Origin: Pedobacter sp. N36a
GTDB taxonomy: Bacteria; Bacteroidota; Bacteroidia; Sphingobacteriales; Sphingobacteriaceae
Assembly: GCF_014472395.1 (NCBI RefSeq)
Contig: NZ_JACSZW010000005.1
Location: 310,001-374,000 of the forward strand
DNA length: 64,000 nt
Reading direction: 5' to 3'
This document shows positions 47,489-56,468 of the stretch, piece after piece. The stretch's first letter is position 1. Every line of letters begins with the position of its first letter. Under the pieces are notes generated by a model that did no database searches, had not been told where the DNA came from, and was given only the letters and a program-made list of their open reading frames with translations. A program made the position numbers and the translations under genes.

Positions 47489-48553
47489 TTATTGGTTTTT
47501 CTCTGCAAAAATCTGCATTAATTCAATTAAAGTATGTACGCTGGTAATCGGCAATGCGTTATACATAGATGCTCTGAAACCACCTACGCTTCTATGGCCT
47601 TTGATGCCTTCTATACCGTTTTCTTCCGCAAATTTCAAGAATGGTTTCTCTAATTCGGGGTTCTCCATCACGAAACAAACGTTCATTCTTGAGCGGTCTT
47701 CTACTGCACAGGTACCTTTAAACAATGGGTTTCTATCGATCTCTGCATATAATGCTCTTGCTTTAGCAATGTTTTCTTTCTCGATTTCCGCAACACCGCC
47801 TTTAGATTTCAACCAGCGAAGGTTTAACATCGCTACGTAGATAGAAAATACTGGAGGTGTATTGTACATAGAACCACCTTCGATATGAACTTTATAGTCT
47901 AACATGGAAGGAATCTTTCTACCTGATTTACCTAAGATTTCGTCTTTCACGATCACTACAGTTAAGCCGGCAGGGCCGATATTTTTCTGTGCACCTGCAT
48001 AGATCAGGTCGTATTGAGATACGTCGATCACTCTGCTCATGATGTCAGAAGACATGTCGCAAACTACAGGAACTTTTGTTTCCGGCAATTCGAACATTTC
48101 TGTTCCATAAATGGTATTGTTCGAAGTACAATGAAAATAAGCACTATCTTCAGGAATGCTATACCCTTTAGGAACGAAAGTATAGTTTGATGATTTTGAA
48201 GAAGCTACAATATTTGCAGTTCCAAAATTAACGACCTCTTTGATCGCTTTGTTTGCCCATACTCCTGTCTCCAGGTAACTGGCTGTTTGGCCTTCAGGCA
48301 ATAAGTTCATAGGAACCATTGCAAATTGCAAACTCGCACCACCTTGTAAAAAGAGAACGGAATAACCGGCAGGAACATTTAACAATTCTTTAACCAACTT
48401 TCCGGCCTCTTCCACCACACCTTCGAATTCAGGTGTGCGGTGTGAGATCTCCAGAATAGACAAGCCGTCTTTAAAATCAAGTACTGCTTGTGATGCTTGC
48501 TTGAAAACTTCCTGTGGTAGGATACAGGGTCCAGCGCCGAAATTATGTCTCAT
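47489..48553 (-). CDS. serC: phosphoserine aminotransferase
   Basis: 354 residues. It converts phosphohydroxypyruvate and glutamate to phosphoserine with PLP. Start [16 protein letters not shown] is typical. PLP Lys is in [13 protein letters not shown] (about residue 193), with other conserved blocks [31 protein letters not shown] and [15 protein letters not shown]. It heads serC-serA-DUF1015. The 218-bp upstream region holds no convincing ORF and only weak promoter-like AT-rich sequence. Confidence 0.95.
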   Translation of the reverse strand: MRHNFGAGPCILPQEVFKQASQAVLDFKDGLSILEISHRTPEFEGVVEEAGKLVKELLNVPAGYSVLFLQGGASLQFAMVPMNLLPEGQTASYLETGVWANKAIKEVVNFGTANIVASSKSSNYTFVPKGYSIPEDSAYFHCTSNNTIYGTEMFELPETKVPVVCDMSSDIMSRVIDVSQYDLIYAGAQKNIGPAGLTVVIVKDEILGKSGRKIPSMLDYKVHIEGGSMYNTPPVFSIYVAMLNLRWLKSKGGVAEIEKENIAKARALYAEIDRNPLFKGTCAVEDRSRMNVCFVMENPELEKPFLKFAEENGIEGIKGHRSVGGFRASMYNALPITSVHTLIELMQIFAEKNQ

Positions 48554-48771
48554 TTTTATGTTTAGTTTTATTGGTTGTAAATGTAATATTTTATATGATT
48601 TAATGATTCTAATTTTTCAAATTTAATAAACATTAAAGCTTTAAAACACCTGCCAGTTAAATCATTAGCACATTCTTCATTCCTATAAAAACTCAAATAC
48701 AGCAAAGCCATCCCCGGTGTAGAAACGACGGTTAATTGCCCGGGAGAGGGCTTTTCATGCAATTGTAGAAA

Positions 48772-49425
48772 TTACATTAGATTTTTCATGTTCGCGATCA
48801 TTTCCATTGGATCAGGGGCAGAAAAGATGGCATTACCGGCAACAAATGCCGCAGCACCTGCTTCTATTAAATCTTCGAGGTTATGAATCCCTACCCCACC
48901 ATCTACTTCGATGATCAGGTCAGGGTTTAATTGCAAGGCCATTGCTTTCAATTCTCTCAGCTTGTTCAGCGTATTAGGAATGAATTTTTGACCGCCAAAA
49001 CCAGGGTTTACCGACATCACCAGTACCAGGTCTAAATCTGCAAGGATATCTTTTAACAAAGCCACAGGGGTATGTGGGTTAAGCGCTACACCAGCTTTAC
49101 ATCCTGCCGCATGAATCGCCTGTACGGTACGGTGAAGGTGTACACAAGCTTCGTAATGCACAGTGATTACCGTGGCGCCTGCTGCTGCGAAACGCTCAAT
49201 ATACTGATCAGGATTAACGATCATCAAATGCACATCCAATGGTTTAGTTGCATATTTTTTAATCGCTTCCATGACGGGAAATCCGAAAGAGATATTGGGC
49301 ACAAAAACGCCATCCATCACATCCACATGGAACCAATCTGCGGCACTGGAGTTGATCATTTCAATATCTCTTTGAAGGTTTGCAAAGTCAGCAGAAAGTA
49401 CAGATGGGGCGATGAGGTATTTCAT
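48772..49425 (-). CDS. rpe: ribulose-phosphate 3-epimerase
   Basis: 217 residues of TIM-barrel fold. Motifs: APSVLSADFANLQRDIEMI, WFHVDVMDGVFVPNISFG (metal and acid residues), HLMIVNPDQYI, VMSVNPGFGGQKF and EVDGGVGIHNL. It interconverts ribulose-5-phosphate and xylulose-5-phosphate in the pentose phosphate pathway. It sits between pnp and serC on the same strand with a terminator upstream, so it has its own promoter somewhere in 49426-49477, though none is clear. Confidence 0.96.
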   Translation of the reverse strand: MKYLIAPSVLSADFANLQRDIEMINSSAADWFHVDVMDGVFVPNISFGFPVMEAIKKYATKPLDVHLMIVNPDQYIERFAAAGATVITVHYEACVHLHRTVQAIHAAGCKAGVALNPHTPVALLKDILADLDLVLVMSVNPGFGGQKFIPNTLNKLRELKAMALQLNPDLIIEVDGGVGIHNLEDLIEAGAAAFVAGNAIFSAPDPMEMIANMKNLM

Positions 49426-49477
49426 AGGATCGTTTTATTTCTTAGGTAAATATAAAGAAATAAAGCTTTTTAAACCA

Positions 49478-49505
49478 AAAAACCCCGCAGATTGCGGGGT
49501 TTTTC
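49478..49505 (-). terminator. terminator after pnp
   Basis: AAAAACCCCGCA and TGCGGGGTTTTT arms (12 bp, 3-4-nt loop) between pnp and rpe. T-run on the minus strand follows the stem. Confidence 0.85.
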
Positions 49506-49521
49506 AATATTAGTGAGGAAA

Positions 49522-51669
49522 CTATGCAGGAGTGTTTTCTGCAGTTCCTTCTGGTTTCGCTGGACGAGGCAATAAAGCTTTTCTAGAAAGTTTCATTTTT
49601 CCTTGTTTGTCAATATCCAAAAGTTTCACTTGAATTCTATCACCTTCTTTGAACACACCGTCCATCGTTTCTAAACGAGTCCAGTCGATCTCAGAGATGT
49701 GTAATAATCCGTCTTTTCCTGGCATGATTTCTACGAATGCACCAAATGGCATGATAGATTTCACTTTACCATCATAAGTAGCACCTATGTCTGGTTTAGC
49801 AGCAATCGCGTTGATACGACCTACAGCAGCATCAATAGCCGCTTTATTATCAGCAAAAATTTCAACGATACCTTTGTTACCTACTTCTTCGATAGAGATA
49901 GATGCGCCGGTTTCGCGTTGCATTTCCTGGATAATTTTACCGCCTGGGCCGATTACAGCACCAATAAATTCTTTATCAATTGTTAGAGAAACGATACGTG
50001 GCGCGTGATCTTTATAGTCTTCACGTGGTGCAGAAATCGTTTTCTTCATTTCGTTTAAGATGTGTAAACGAGCATCTTTAGCTTGGTTAAGGGCGTTAGT
50101 TAAAACTTCCCATTTCAAACCATTGATTTTTAAGTCCATCTGACAAGCAACTATACCTTTTTCAGTACCAGTTACTTTAAAGTCCATATCACCTAAATGA
50201 TCTTCATCACCTAGAATATCTGAAAGGATTGCATATTTACCAGTTTTCTCATCAGTAATTAATCCCATAGCAATACCAGATACTGGTGCTTTGATTTTAA
50301 TACCTGCATCCATTAATGCTAATGTACCAGCACAAACAGTTGCCATAGAGGAAGAACCGTTAGATTCTAAGATATCAGAAACGATACGAATAGTGTATGG
50401 ATTTTCTTCTAATCCTGGTAATACTTTCTTCAATGAACGCATTGCCAAGTTACCATGACCAATTTCACGACGACCAGCACCTCTGTTCGGGCGAACCTCG
50501 CCAGTAGAGAATCCAGGGAAGTTATAGTGCAGTAAGAACTTGTTGTAACCATTGATGAATGCACCATCAATCATTTGCTCATCATCTTTAGAACCTAAAG
50601 TAACTGTAGTTAATGCTTGAGTTTCACCACGAGTGAAAACTGCAGAACCGTGAGCAGAAGGAAGGTAACTTACTTCAGACCAGATTGGACGTACGGTACG
50701 AACATCACGACCGTCTAAACGAATTCCTTCGTCTAATACCAGATTACGAATTGCATCATACTGTACATCATGGAAATATTTTTTAGCTAAGAATGAAGTT
50801 ACATCATCGATGTCTTCACCTAAAGTAGCTACAAATTCAGCAAGGATAGCAGAGAAAGCGTCAGTACGCTCACCTTTACTAGTATTGCTTTTTGCAACTG
50901 CATATACTTTATCGTAAGTAGCCGCGAATACTGATTCTCTCAATTCAGGATTGCTGTTTTCATGAGAATAAGTACGTTTAACTGTCTTACCTACTAATTC
51001 AGCTAATTCTTTTTGAGCTTGAACCTGAATCACGATTGCTTTATGAGCGAACTCAATTGCTTCCACCATGTCAGCTTCTGAGATCTCATCAGCTTCACCC
51101 TCTACCATTACGATATCGCTTTCAGTACCGGCAACAAGGAATTCCATCGTTGCGCGTTCTAAATCACTTACATAAGGGTTGATGATAAATTTACCGTCAA
51201 TTTTAGCTACACGTACTTCAGAGATTGGCCCGTTGAAAGGGATATCTGAAACTGCAAGCGCAGCTGAAGCAGCTAGACCCGCTAAACAGTCTGGCATAAT
51301 ATTTTTGTCAGAAGAGATCAAAGAGATCATCACCTGAGTGTCAGAGTGGTAATCTTCAGGGAACATCGGACGTAAAGCACGGTCAACCAAACGAGAAATT
51401 AAAACTTCATAATCTGATAATCTTGCTTCACGACGTAAGAAACCTCCAGGAATACGGCCAGCGGCTGCATATTTCTCTTGATAATCTACTGATAATGGTA
51501 AGAAATCTACACCTGCTTTAGCGCCTACTGAAGATACTACAGTAGCCAATAACATGGTGTCTCCCATTTTAACAACTACAGAACCATCAGCTTGTTTTGC
51601 TAATTTTCCTGTTTCAATTTCGATAATTCTTCCGTCGCCCAGGTCGAACGATTTTTTTATTACATTCAT
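49522..51669 (-). CDS. pnp: polyribonucleotide nucleotidyltransferase (PNPase)
   Basis: 715 residues, standard length. Two RNase PH-like cores (about 10-220 and 310-540, with [20 protein letters not shown] and [13 protein letters not shown]), then a KH domain ([20 protein letters not shown], about 560) and an S1 domain ([20 protein letters not shown], about 632). The enzyme degrades RNA 3' to 5' using phosphate. It follows rpsO on the same strand with a terminator between, the ancient rpsO-pnp order seen across bacteria. All domains complete. Confidence 0.97.
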   Translation of the reverse strand: MNVIKKSFDLGDGRIIEIETGKLAKQADGSVVVKMGDTMLLATVVSSVGAKAGVDFLPLSVDYQEKYAAAGRIPGGFLRREARLSDYEVLISRLVDRALRPMFPEDYHSDTQVMISLISSDKNIMPDCLAGLAASAALAVSDIPFNGPISEVRVAKIDGKFIINPYVSDLERATMEFLVAGTESDIVMVEGEADEISEADMVEAIEFAHKAIVIQVQAQKELAELVGKTVKRTYSHENSNPELRESVFAATYDKVYAVAKSNTSKGERTDAFSAILAEFVATLGEDIDDVTSFLAKKYFHDVQYDAIRNLVLDEGIRLDGRDVRTVRPIWSEVSYLPSAHGSAVFTRGETQALTTVTLGSKDDEQMIDGAFINGYNKFLLHYNFPGFSTGEVRPNRGAGRREIGHGNLAMRSLKKVLPGLEENPYTIRIVSDILESNGSSSMATVCAGTLALMDAGIKIKAPVSGIAMGLITDEKTGKYAILSDILGDEDHLGDMDFKVTGTEKGIVACQMDLKINGLKWEVLTNALNQAKDARLHILNEMKKTISAPREDYKDHAPRIVSLTIDKEFIGAVIGPGGKIIQEMQRETGASISIEEVGNKGIVEIFADNKAAIDAAVGRINAIAAKPDIGATYDGKVKSIMPFGAFVEIMPGKDGLLHISEIDWTRLETMDGVFKEGDRIQVKLLDIDKQGKMKLSRKALLPRPAKPEGTAENTPA

Positions 51670-51744
51670 TTAAAGAGTGTTGTGGTGTGTTTTCCTCTTT
51701 CTACACACCTGATTTATATATGTTAATTTTATTATTCAAAGTAA

Positions 51745-51770
51745 AAAAGCCATCCCTAAGAATGGCTTTT
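51745..51770 (-). terminator. terminator/attenuator between rpsO and pnp
   Basis: AAAAGCCAT (51745-51753) and ATGGCTTTT (51762-51770), 9-bp stem with T-run on the minus strand. It may be leaky, allowing some readthrough into pnp. Confidence 0.75.
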
Positions 51771-51786
51771 CCTGATATTATAACGC

Positions 51787-52092
51787 TTATTTGCTGTCTC
51801 TAGTTGAACCTAAAGGTTTGATAATGTCCCTTAAGCCTAAAGCTTTGATAACAGCACGGTAACGATTGATATCTTTTTTAAATAGATATGCCAAAATACC
51901 ACGGCGTTTACCTACTAATTTTTGTAGAGATAACTGAGTAGAGAAATCTTTACGATTTTTCTTTAAATGCTCAGTTAAATGTGCAATACGGTAAGTAAAC
52001 AATGCTACTTGACCTTCAGCAGAACCAGTGTTAGTTTCTACTTCGCCGTGTGTTTTGAAGATTTCGGCTTTCTTTTCTTTACTTAAATACAT
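51787..52092 (-). CDS. rpsO: 30S ribosomal protein S15
   Basis: 101 residues, slightly longer than the usual 89 owing to both ends. Core motifs GSAEGQVALFTYRIAHLTEHLK and DFSTQLSLQKLVGKRRGILAYL identify S15, which binds 16S rRNA early in assembly. The C-terminal end IIKPLGSTRDSK is an extension. It lies upstream of pnp. A strong promoter is visible at 52137-52167. Confidence 0.97.
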   Translation of the reverse strand: MYLSKEKKAEIFKTHGEVETNTGSAEGQVALFTYRIAHLTEHLKKNRKDFSTQLSLQKLVGKRRGILAYLFKKDINRYRAVIKALGLRDIIKPLGSTRDSK

Positions 52093-52136
52093 TTCTTGAA
52101 TGATACTAAAGTGTGTATGGATTAATTAATTGTGTG

Positions 52137-52167
52137 CAAAGATAGTTTAAGTTTTAGTGAATCGCAA
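52137..52167 (-). promoter_or_regulatory. promoter of rpsO
   Basis: Minus strand: TTTTTG with TTG at 52167-52165, a 20-bp spacer, and TATCTTTG (52144-52137). Both elements match the consensus. The start point falls about 40 bp before the rpsO ATG. Confidence 0.7.
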
Positions 52168-52232
52168 AAAAAACAATTGTCATATCGGTTCAATTTAGCA
52201 CAGGAGACCAATATATATCAAAATCTAAACCT

Positions 52233-52240
52233 TATTTTTG
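52233..52240 (+). promoter_or_regulatory. -7 promoter element of the thioesterase gene
   Basis: TATTTTTG matches TAnnTTTG, 18 bp before the ATG at 52259. No -33 TTG is visible. The implied 5' leader would be only about 12 nt. Confidence 0.4.
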
Positions 52241-52258
52241 ACGCAGAACGTAGAAAAC

Positions 52259-52678
52259 ATGGAAAAGAACGAATACAGCATCTTTCAAACTGAATTAAAA
52301 GTACGCCCAGATGATATAGATATGTTCCAGCATGTGCACAATAGCAAGTATTTCGACTATGTACTTTCTGCACGTTACGACCAGATGGAGGAGTTTTACA
52401 AGATGTCAATGGAGTCTTTCCTCGAAAGTGGCTACGGCTGGGTAGTTCGCACCGCTCATGTAGATTTTAAACGCCCGCTAATTTTAGGTGATGTGGTCTT
52501 AATCCGCACCGGAATTTTAACGATCAATGAGAAAGGCTGCAGGGTGCAGTTCGAAATGGAAAACAAACGCACTAAAAAGATCGCTTCTGATGGCTGGTTT
52601 GATTATGTGATGATCGATACGAAAACCGGAAAAGGCTGTAGGGTCACTGAGGAAATGATTCTGGCTTATAGTATATAA
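52259..52678 (+). CDS. acyl-CoA thioesterase, hotdog fold (4HBT-like)
   Basis: 139 residues from the ATG at 52259; an upstream in-frame TTG overlaps the promoter. The hotdog motif VRPDDIDMFQHVHNSKYFDYV has the conserved Asp and His-x-Asn-Asn-like segment of 4-hydroxybenzoyl-CoA thioesterase-type enzymes. It hydrolyses acyl-CoA in the cytoplasm; chain preference is unknown. It stands alone, convergent with hsp20, with a terminator between. Confidence 0.88.
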   Translation: MEKNEYSIFQTELKVRPDDIDMFQHVHNSKYFDYVLSARYDQMEEFYKMSMESFLESGYGWVVRTAHVDFKRPLILGDVVLIRTGILTINEKGCRVQFEMENKRTKKIASDGWFDYVMIDTKTGKGCRVTEEMILAYSI

Positions 52679-52681
52679 AAC

Positions 52682-52713
52682 AAAAAGCCTTCACCCCTTT
52701 TAGGATGAAGGCT
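52682..52713 (-). terminator. terminator after hsp20
   Basis: AGCCTTCA (52686-52693) pairs with TGAAGGCT (52706-52713); on the minus strand the stem is followed by TTTTTGTTTT. It lies about 58 bp after the hsp20 stop and may also end the thioesterase transcript. Confidence 0.7.
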
Positions 52714-52770
52714 GAATTGAATAAGCCAGATGAGCTATAATTATTAGATAATCTTTTCTAAAAGAACCAA

Positions 52771-53199
52771 TTACTTAATTTCAATCTGACGCACTGCGTT
52801 TTTAGCTTCTTCTTTTTTAGCAACGTCAATCACCAATACACCATCTTTATAGCTTGCATTAACGCTTGCAGCATCTACTGAATCAGGCAAGGTGAAAGAA
52901 CGCAAGAAAGAAGTATAGCTGAACTCTTGTTTCTTATATTGCTTATCTTCTTTTTTAACTTCTGCAGAGATGGTCAATACATCTCCTTCCAGGTTCACTT
53001 TAAAATCTTCTTTTTTCAAACCTGGAACCGCCATTTCAATATGGTACTGATCATTAGTCTCACTGATGTTTACAGCAGGCATTTTAGTGATCAGGTGATT
53101 TGGCAATAAAGCATCGGTAAATATTGACCCGAAAACATCATTGAAATCGTTCATTAATCCAGAGTTCTTTGCTCCATTATTAAATTTTACCAGTGACAT
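52771..53199 (-). CDS. Hsp20/alpha-crystallin small heat-shock protein
   Basis: 142 residues. The alpha-crystallin domain (about 45-135) has VNISETNDQYHIEMAVPGLKKEDF and GDVLTISAEVKKED, with a short N-terminal arm MSLVKFNNGAKNSGLMNDF and basic C-terminus. Small heat-shock proteins hold unfolded clients without ATP. Unusually for this phylum, a consensus Shine-Dalgarno GGAGG lies 7 bp before the ATG, pointing to strong or special translation. Its upstream region is long (about 860 bp) and otherwise empty. Confidence 0.95.
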   Translation of the reverse strand: MSLVKFNNGAKNSGLMNDFNDVFGSIFTDALLPNHLITKMPAVNISETNDQYHIEMAVPGLKKEDFKVNLEGDVLTISAEVKKEDKQYKKQEFSYTSFLRSFTLPDSVDAASVNASYKDGVLVIDVAKKEEAKNAVRQIEIK

Positions 53200-53206
53200 A
53201 TATTTT

Positions 53207-53211
53207 CCTCC
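53207..53211 (-). promoter_or_regulatory. consensus Shine-Dalgarno site before hsp20
   Basis: GGAGG (minus strand 53211-53207), within AAAGGAGGAAAATATATG, 7 nt from the ATG. Other genes in the window lack such sites. In Bacteroidota, ribosomes mostly do not use Shine-Dalgarno pairing, so it stands out. Confidence 0.75.
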
Positions 53212-54100
53212 TTTATATTTTTAGATTTTGGTCTATCAATTAAAAAATTAAATACACCAGGCATATTTCAACTGCTGTGCCAAATTAGAAAAACAAGGTT
53301 TATGAGTGTATTGAAGGTGATTTTTCTGAAAAAATTTCAGTTTTTTGGGGAAAAATTGACAGCTTTAAAGAAAAAAAGTCAGATTCGTTAGTTCCTGATT
53401 TACAAACCTTTCCTTTTATATTAGCGCCTCTACCCTCTTATATCGGCTATTTACACAGCCTATTTCCCGAAAGCATTGTGTACATTACAAATGCAAACAA
53501 AGTAATTGACTGAAACTATGGGCAGCTTAAACAATGGGTTATACTTCCCTGACGAAAATGTATCTACTTATGTGCTAAACGGATCCAGAAGAAATGAAGG
53601 CAAAGACTAGCTAGAAATCCCCTTAAACCCTGAATCATAATGAGGCTAAAAACCAAGGAATACCGGAGTTCAAGGAGCTGACAAAACCTTTGGTTCAACC
53701 AAAACAGAAACCAGTATCAATAACACATAAAAAAAAGCCTCTACAGACTGGCATATCTTTTCGCTGTACCTCCAGTCGATTCGATTCCCGGGCAGCTAAA
53801 TATAGTTATACCCTTTGCTCCCCTCCATCCTGACCATTACCTGAATTTAGGATGCAGATTTCGTATAAAAGATTAATGAAAATTTCCCAAAGCCAATTAG
53901 ATTACAGCGTATAAAATATTTATCTATTTAAGGATTTAACAATAAAAAACTATATTTGAATTTAGAAAACCGTAGTACGATGATAGTATTTTACGTCCGT
54001 TTAAGGTTCTAAAACCAAGGACTCCCTTCCTTATTAACGATAAAGCATCCGCATTTCAATGCTGATAACGGTTTATTTCCTAATTTTTTTTTCTTTTTAT
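53212..54100. other. 890-bp gene-free region between hsp20 and MATE gene
   Basis: No convincing gene is visible. A 30-codon ORF at 53518-53610 (begins MGSLNNGLYFPDENVSTYVL) has no supporting signal. A stretch near 53770 resembles a tRNA T-arm loop (TTCGATTC) but its stem does not pair. No terminator, tRNA or repeat is supported. It may hold the hsp20 and MATE promoters. Confidence 0.45.
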
Positions 54101-55528
54101 ATGTCAGCACCACAAGCAGCTTCGAGGAGCAAGCTATCTAGAATTATATCACTTTTAAAACAAGCTTTAAAAGGCGAAGAACTTGACTTTACACAGGGAA
54201 GTATCCGTAAAGGGGTGCTTTTACTGGCCATTCCGATGATGTTGGAAATGGCAATGGAATCTGTATTTGCACTGGTAGACTTATATTTTGTAGGACACCT
54301 GCCCAATAGCAGCCACGCGATACAGACTGTAGGTTTAACAGAATCAGTATTGACCATTATTTACTCTCTGGCTATCGGAATGAGTATGGCTGCAACCGCA
54401 GTGGTAGCGAGAAGAATCGGGGAGAAAAACCCGGAGGCTGCAGCAAAAGCAGGTGTCCAGGCGATCCTGATCGCTGTTTTCTTTAACCTCATCATTAGCG
54501 TCTTAGGGGTAATTTATGCGGCAGACATCCTGATGCTGATGGGTGCTTCTGCAGAAACAGCCGCTCATGGAACGCATTTTACACAGATCATGATGGGTGG
54601 AAGTGTGATCATTGTATTGCTCTTCCTGATCAATGGAATTTTCAGAGGTGCAGGAAATGCGGCTATAGCGATGAAAAGTTTATGGATCGCGAATATTGCC
54701 AATATCATACTGTGTCCTATTCTGATTAACGGATTGGGGCCTATCCCTGCTTTTGGTTTAACTGGTGCAGCCATTGCCACCACTATAGGAAGAAGTATGG
54801 GCGTTGCCTATCAAATCTGGCATCTGGTCAGCGGCAGAGGACTTTTAAAGGTGCAGCTATCCTACTTAAAGCCACACTTTGAGCAGATGAAGGCCTTATT
54901 AAAGATTGCTACGCCTGGTATATTCCAATTCATTATTGCTTCATGCAGCTGGATTTTCCTGGCACAATTGGTGGCCACTACTGGTGGTGATCATGGCTCT
55001 GCCGGGTATCAAACTGCTTTAAGGCTGATGATGTTTTTCATGCTTCCAGCCTGGGGGATGAGTAATGCGGCGGCAACTTTGGTAGGTCAGAACCTAGGGG
55101 CAAAACACTTGCAGCGCGCGATAGATTCGGTGATGAAAACTGCAAAATACATTGTCGTCTATATGGTACTGGTGATGGCCTTTACTTTCATTGGCGGTTA
55201 TTATTTCATTTCTTTTTTCACGAATGATCAATTGGTACAAGAAGTTGCGCTTCATGCGCTCCAGATTATGAGCCTGGGTTATATCTTTTATGGTATCGGA
55301 ATGGTGCTGGTCAGCACTTTTAACGGGGCTGGAGATACCTGGACACCTACCTGGGTCAACTTTTTCGGGTTCTGGTTATTTCAGATTCCATTGGCATTTT
55401 TATTGGCAAAACACTTTGAGATGGGCCCTACCGGTGTATTCATTGCAATTCCTGTTGCAGAAGTAGGCATCGCCATTGCGGGATATATCCTATTTAAAAA
55501 GGGAAGATGGAAAACTATACAGGTTTAA
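54101..55528 (+). CDS. MATE family efflux transporter
   Basis: 475 residues from the ATG at 54101 (an upstream ATG at 54059 would add 14 hydrophobic residues). Twelve or so hydrophobic spans, with repeated MatE halves: GVLLLAIPMMLEMAMESVFAL, LIVGR-like VVARRIG near 100, and a second half starting at about residue 250 (LLKIATPGIFQFIIASCSW). The family exports drugs and cationic compounds in exchange for Na+ or H+. The substrate cannot be read. The next gene starts 47 bp on but may have its own promoter. Confidence 0.92.
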   Translation: MSAPQAASRSKLSRIISLLKQALKGEELDFTQGSIRKGVLLLAIPMMLEMAMESVFALVDLYFVGHLPNSSHAIQTVGLTESVLTIIYSLAIGMSMAATAVVARRIGEKNPEAAAKAGVQAILIAVFFNLIISVLGVIYAADILMLMGASAETAAHGTHFTQIMMGGSVIIVLLFLINGIFRGAGNAAIAMKSLWIANIANIILCPILINGLGPIPAFGLTGAAIATTIGRSMGVAYQIWHLVSGRGLLKVQLSYLKPHFEQMKALLKIATPGIFQFIIASCSWIFLAQLVATTGGDHGSAGYQTALRLMMFFMLPAWGMSNAAATLVGQNLGAKHLQRAIDSVMKTAKYIVVYMVLVMAFTFIGGYYFISFFTNDQLVQEVALHALQIMSLGYIFYGIGMVLVSTFNGAGDTWTPTWVNFFGFWLFQIPLAFLLAKHFEMGPTGVFIAIPVAEVGIAIAGYILFKKGRWKTIQV

Positions 55529-55575
55529 CTCCATAAAATATATAATTTAGCCCACTCAAAACAAATTGTATTTAT

Positions 55576-56373
55576 ATGAAAGAAACCTTTACTAAAACCA
55601 TGTTCATCTGCGGTGTGGCGGCGCTTAGCTTTTCAGCGAGCAATAGTTTCGCCCAGCAGACCAATACAAATCAGGAGGAGCAAAACACGGAATCTAAAAA
55701 CCTGGTAAAATGGAATGTGGCGGCTGCAGCTTTAAAAACTTATTCCTTCCAATATGAACGTGCTGTGGGAAAAAAAATGTCTGTTTCTTTAGGTTTCAGG
55801 ATAATGCCAAAATCTCATGTTCCCTTCAGTTCTACTTTCAAAAGTCTGATTGATGACGATAAAACCTGGGAAAGCATTAAGGATTTCAAAACCGGGAATT
55901 TCGCGATCACACCGGAGTTTAGGTATTATGTAAGTCAAAGTGTTTTCCGTGGCTTTTACGTGGCACCATTTGCAAGGTATGCAAGGTATAATGTTGCTGT
56001 TCCATATAATTACGAAGCTACTTTCAGCAACGGCACGAACAGTACTACAATAAAGGATAGAATTGACATGGATGGCAGTATCAGTACCCTGACAGCAGGA
56101 GTGCTTATAGGTGCGCAATGGAAACTGAGCAAAGCAATTTATCTGGATTGGTGGATTTTAGGTCCTAATTACGGATCTGCTTCTGGCAGTATTTCTGGTA
56201 AGAAAGCATTGAATGATGATGAACAAAAAGCATTAAGGGAAGCCTTGACAGATCTGGATGATCTTCCTTTAGTACACACAAAATCTACGGTAGATGGTAA
56301 TGGGGCTAAAATTGATTTTAGTGGCCCTTGGGCAGGAGTAAGATCAGGCTTGAGTATCGGATACCGCTTCTAA
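55576..56373 (+). CDS. outer-membrane beta-barrel protein, DUF3575-like
   Basis: 265 residues with a signal peptide (CGVAALSFSASNSFAQ). The mature part alternates short strands with aromatic girdle residues (FAITPEFRYYVSQSVFRGFYVAPFARYARY) and ends in an aromatic residue (IGYRF), as in outer-membrane barrels. It resembles DUF3575-type proteins of Bacteroidota with eight to ten strands. No known ligand. It is 47 bp after the MATE gene and has a strong terminator behind it. Confidence 0.78.
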   Translation: MKETFTKTMFICGVAALSFSASNSFAQQTNTNQEEQNTESKNLVKWNVAAAALKTYSFQYERAVGKKMSVSLGFRIMPKSHVPFSSTFKSLIDDDKTWESIKDFKTGNFAITPEFRYYVSQSVFRGFYVAPFARYARYNVAVPYNYEATFSNGTNSTTIKDRIDMDGSISTLTAGVLIGAQWKLSKAIYLDWWILGPNYGSASGSISGKKALNDDEQKALREALTDLDDLPLVHTKSTVDGNGAKIDFSGPWAGVRSGLSIGYRF

Positions 56374-56401
56374 GACATTCACGACTGGTGTAAACTATAA
56401 T

Positions 56402-56441
56402 AAAAAGGGGTCTGCGGAATATATTCCGCAGACCCCTTTTT
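56402..56441. terminator. strong bidirectional terminator
   Basis: A 40-nt perfect palindrome (arms 56402-56420 and 56423-56441) with A-run and T-run feet, between the DUF3575-like gene and convergent ddl. Confidence 0.9.
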
Positions 56442-56468
56442 ATTATAGTTGTATTTATTGTATCGGGA

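Noticed and set aside
48568..48762. 64-codon ORF upstream of serC
   Set aside because: No promoter, no domain, random-looking composition, and it fills the serC leader.
53518..53610. 30-codon ORF in the spacer after hsp20
   Set aside because: No start context, promoter or recognisable feature; length expected by chance.
53770..53800. tRNA-like T-arm string (TTCGATTC)
   Set aside because: The flanking bases do not form the T stem and no acceptor, D or anticodon arm can be built.
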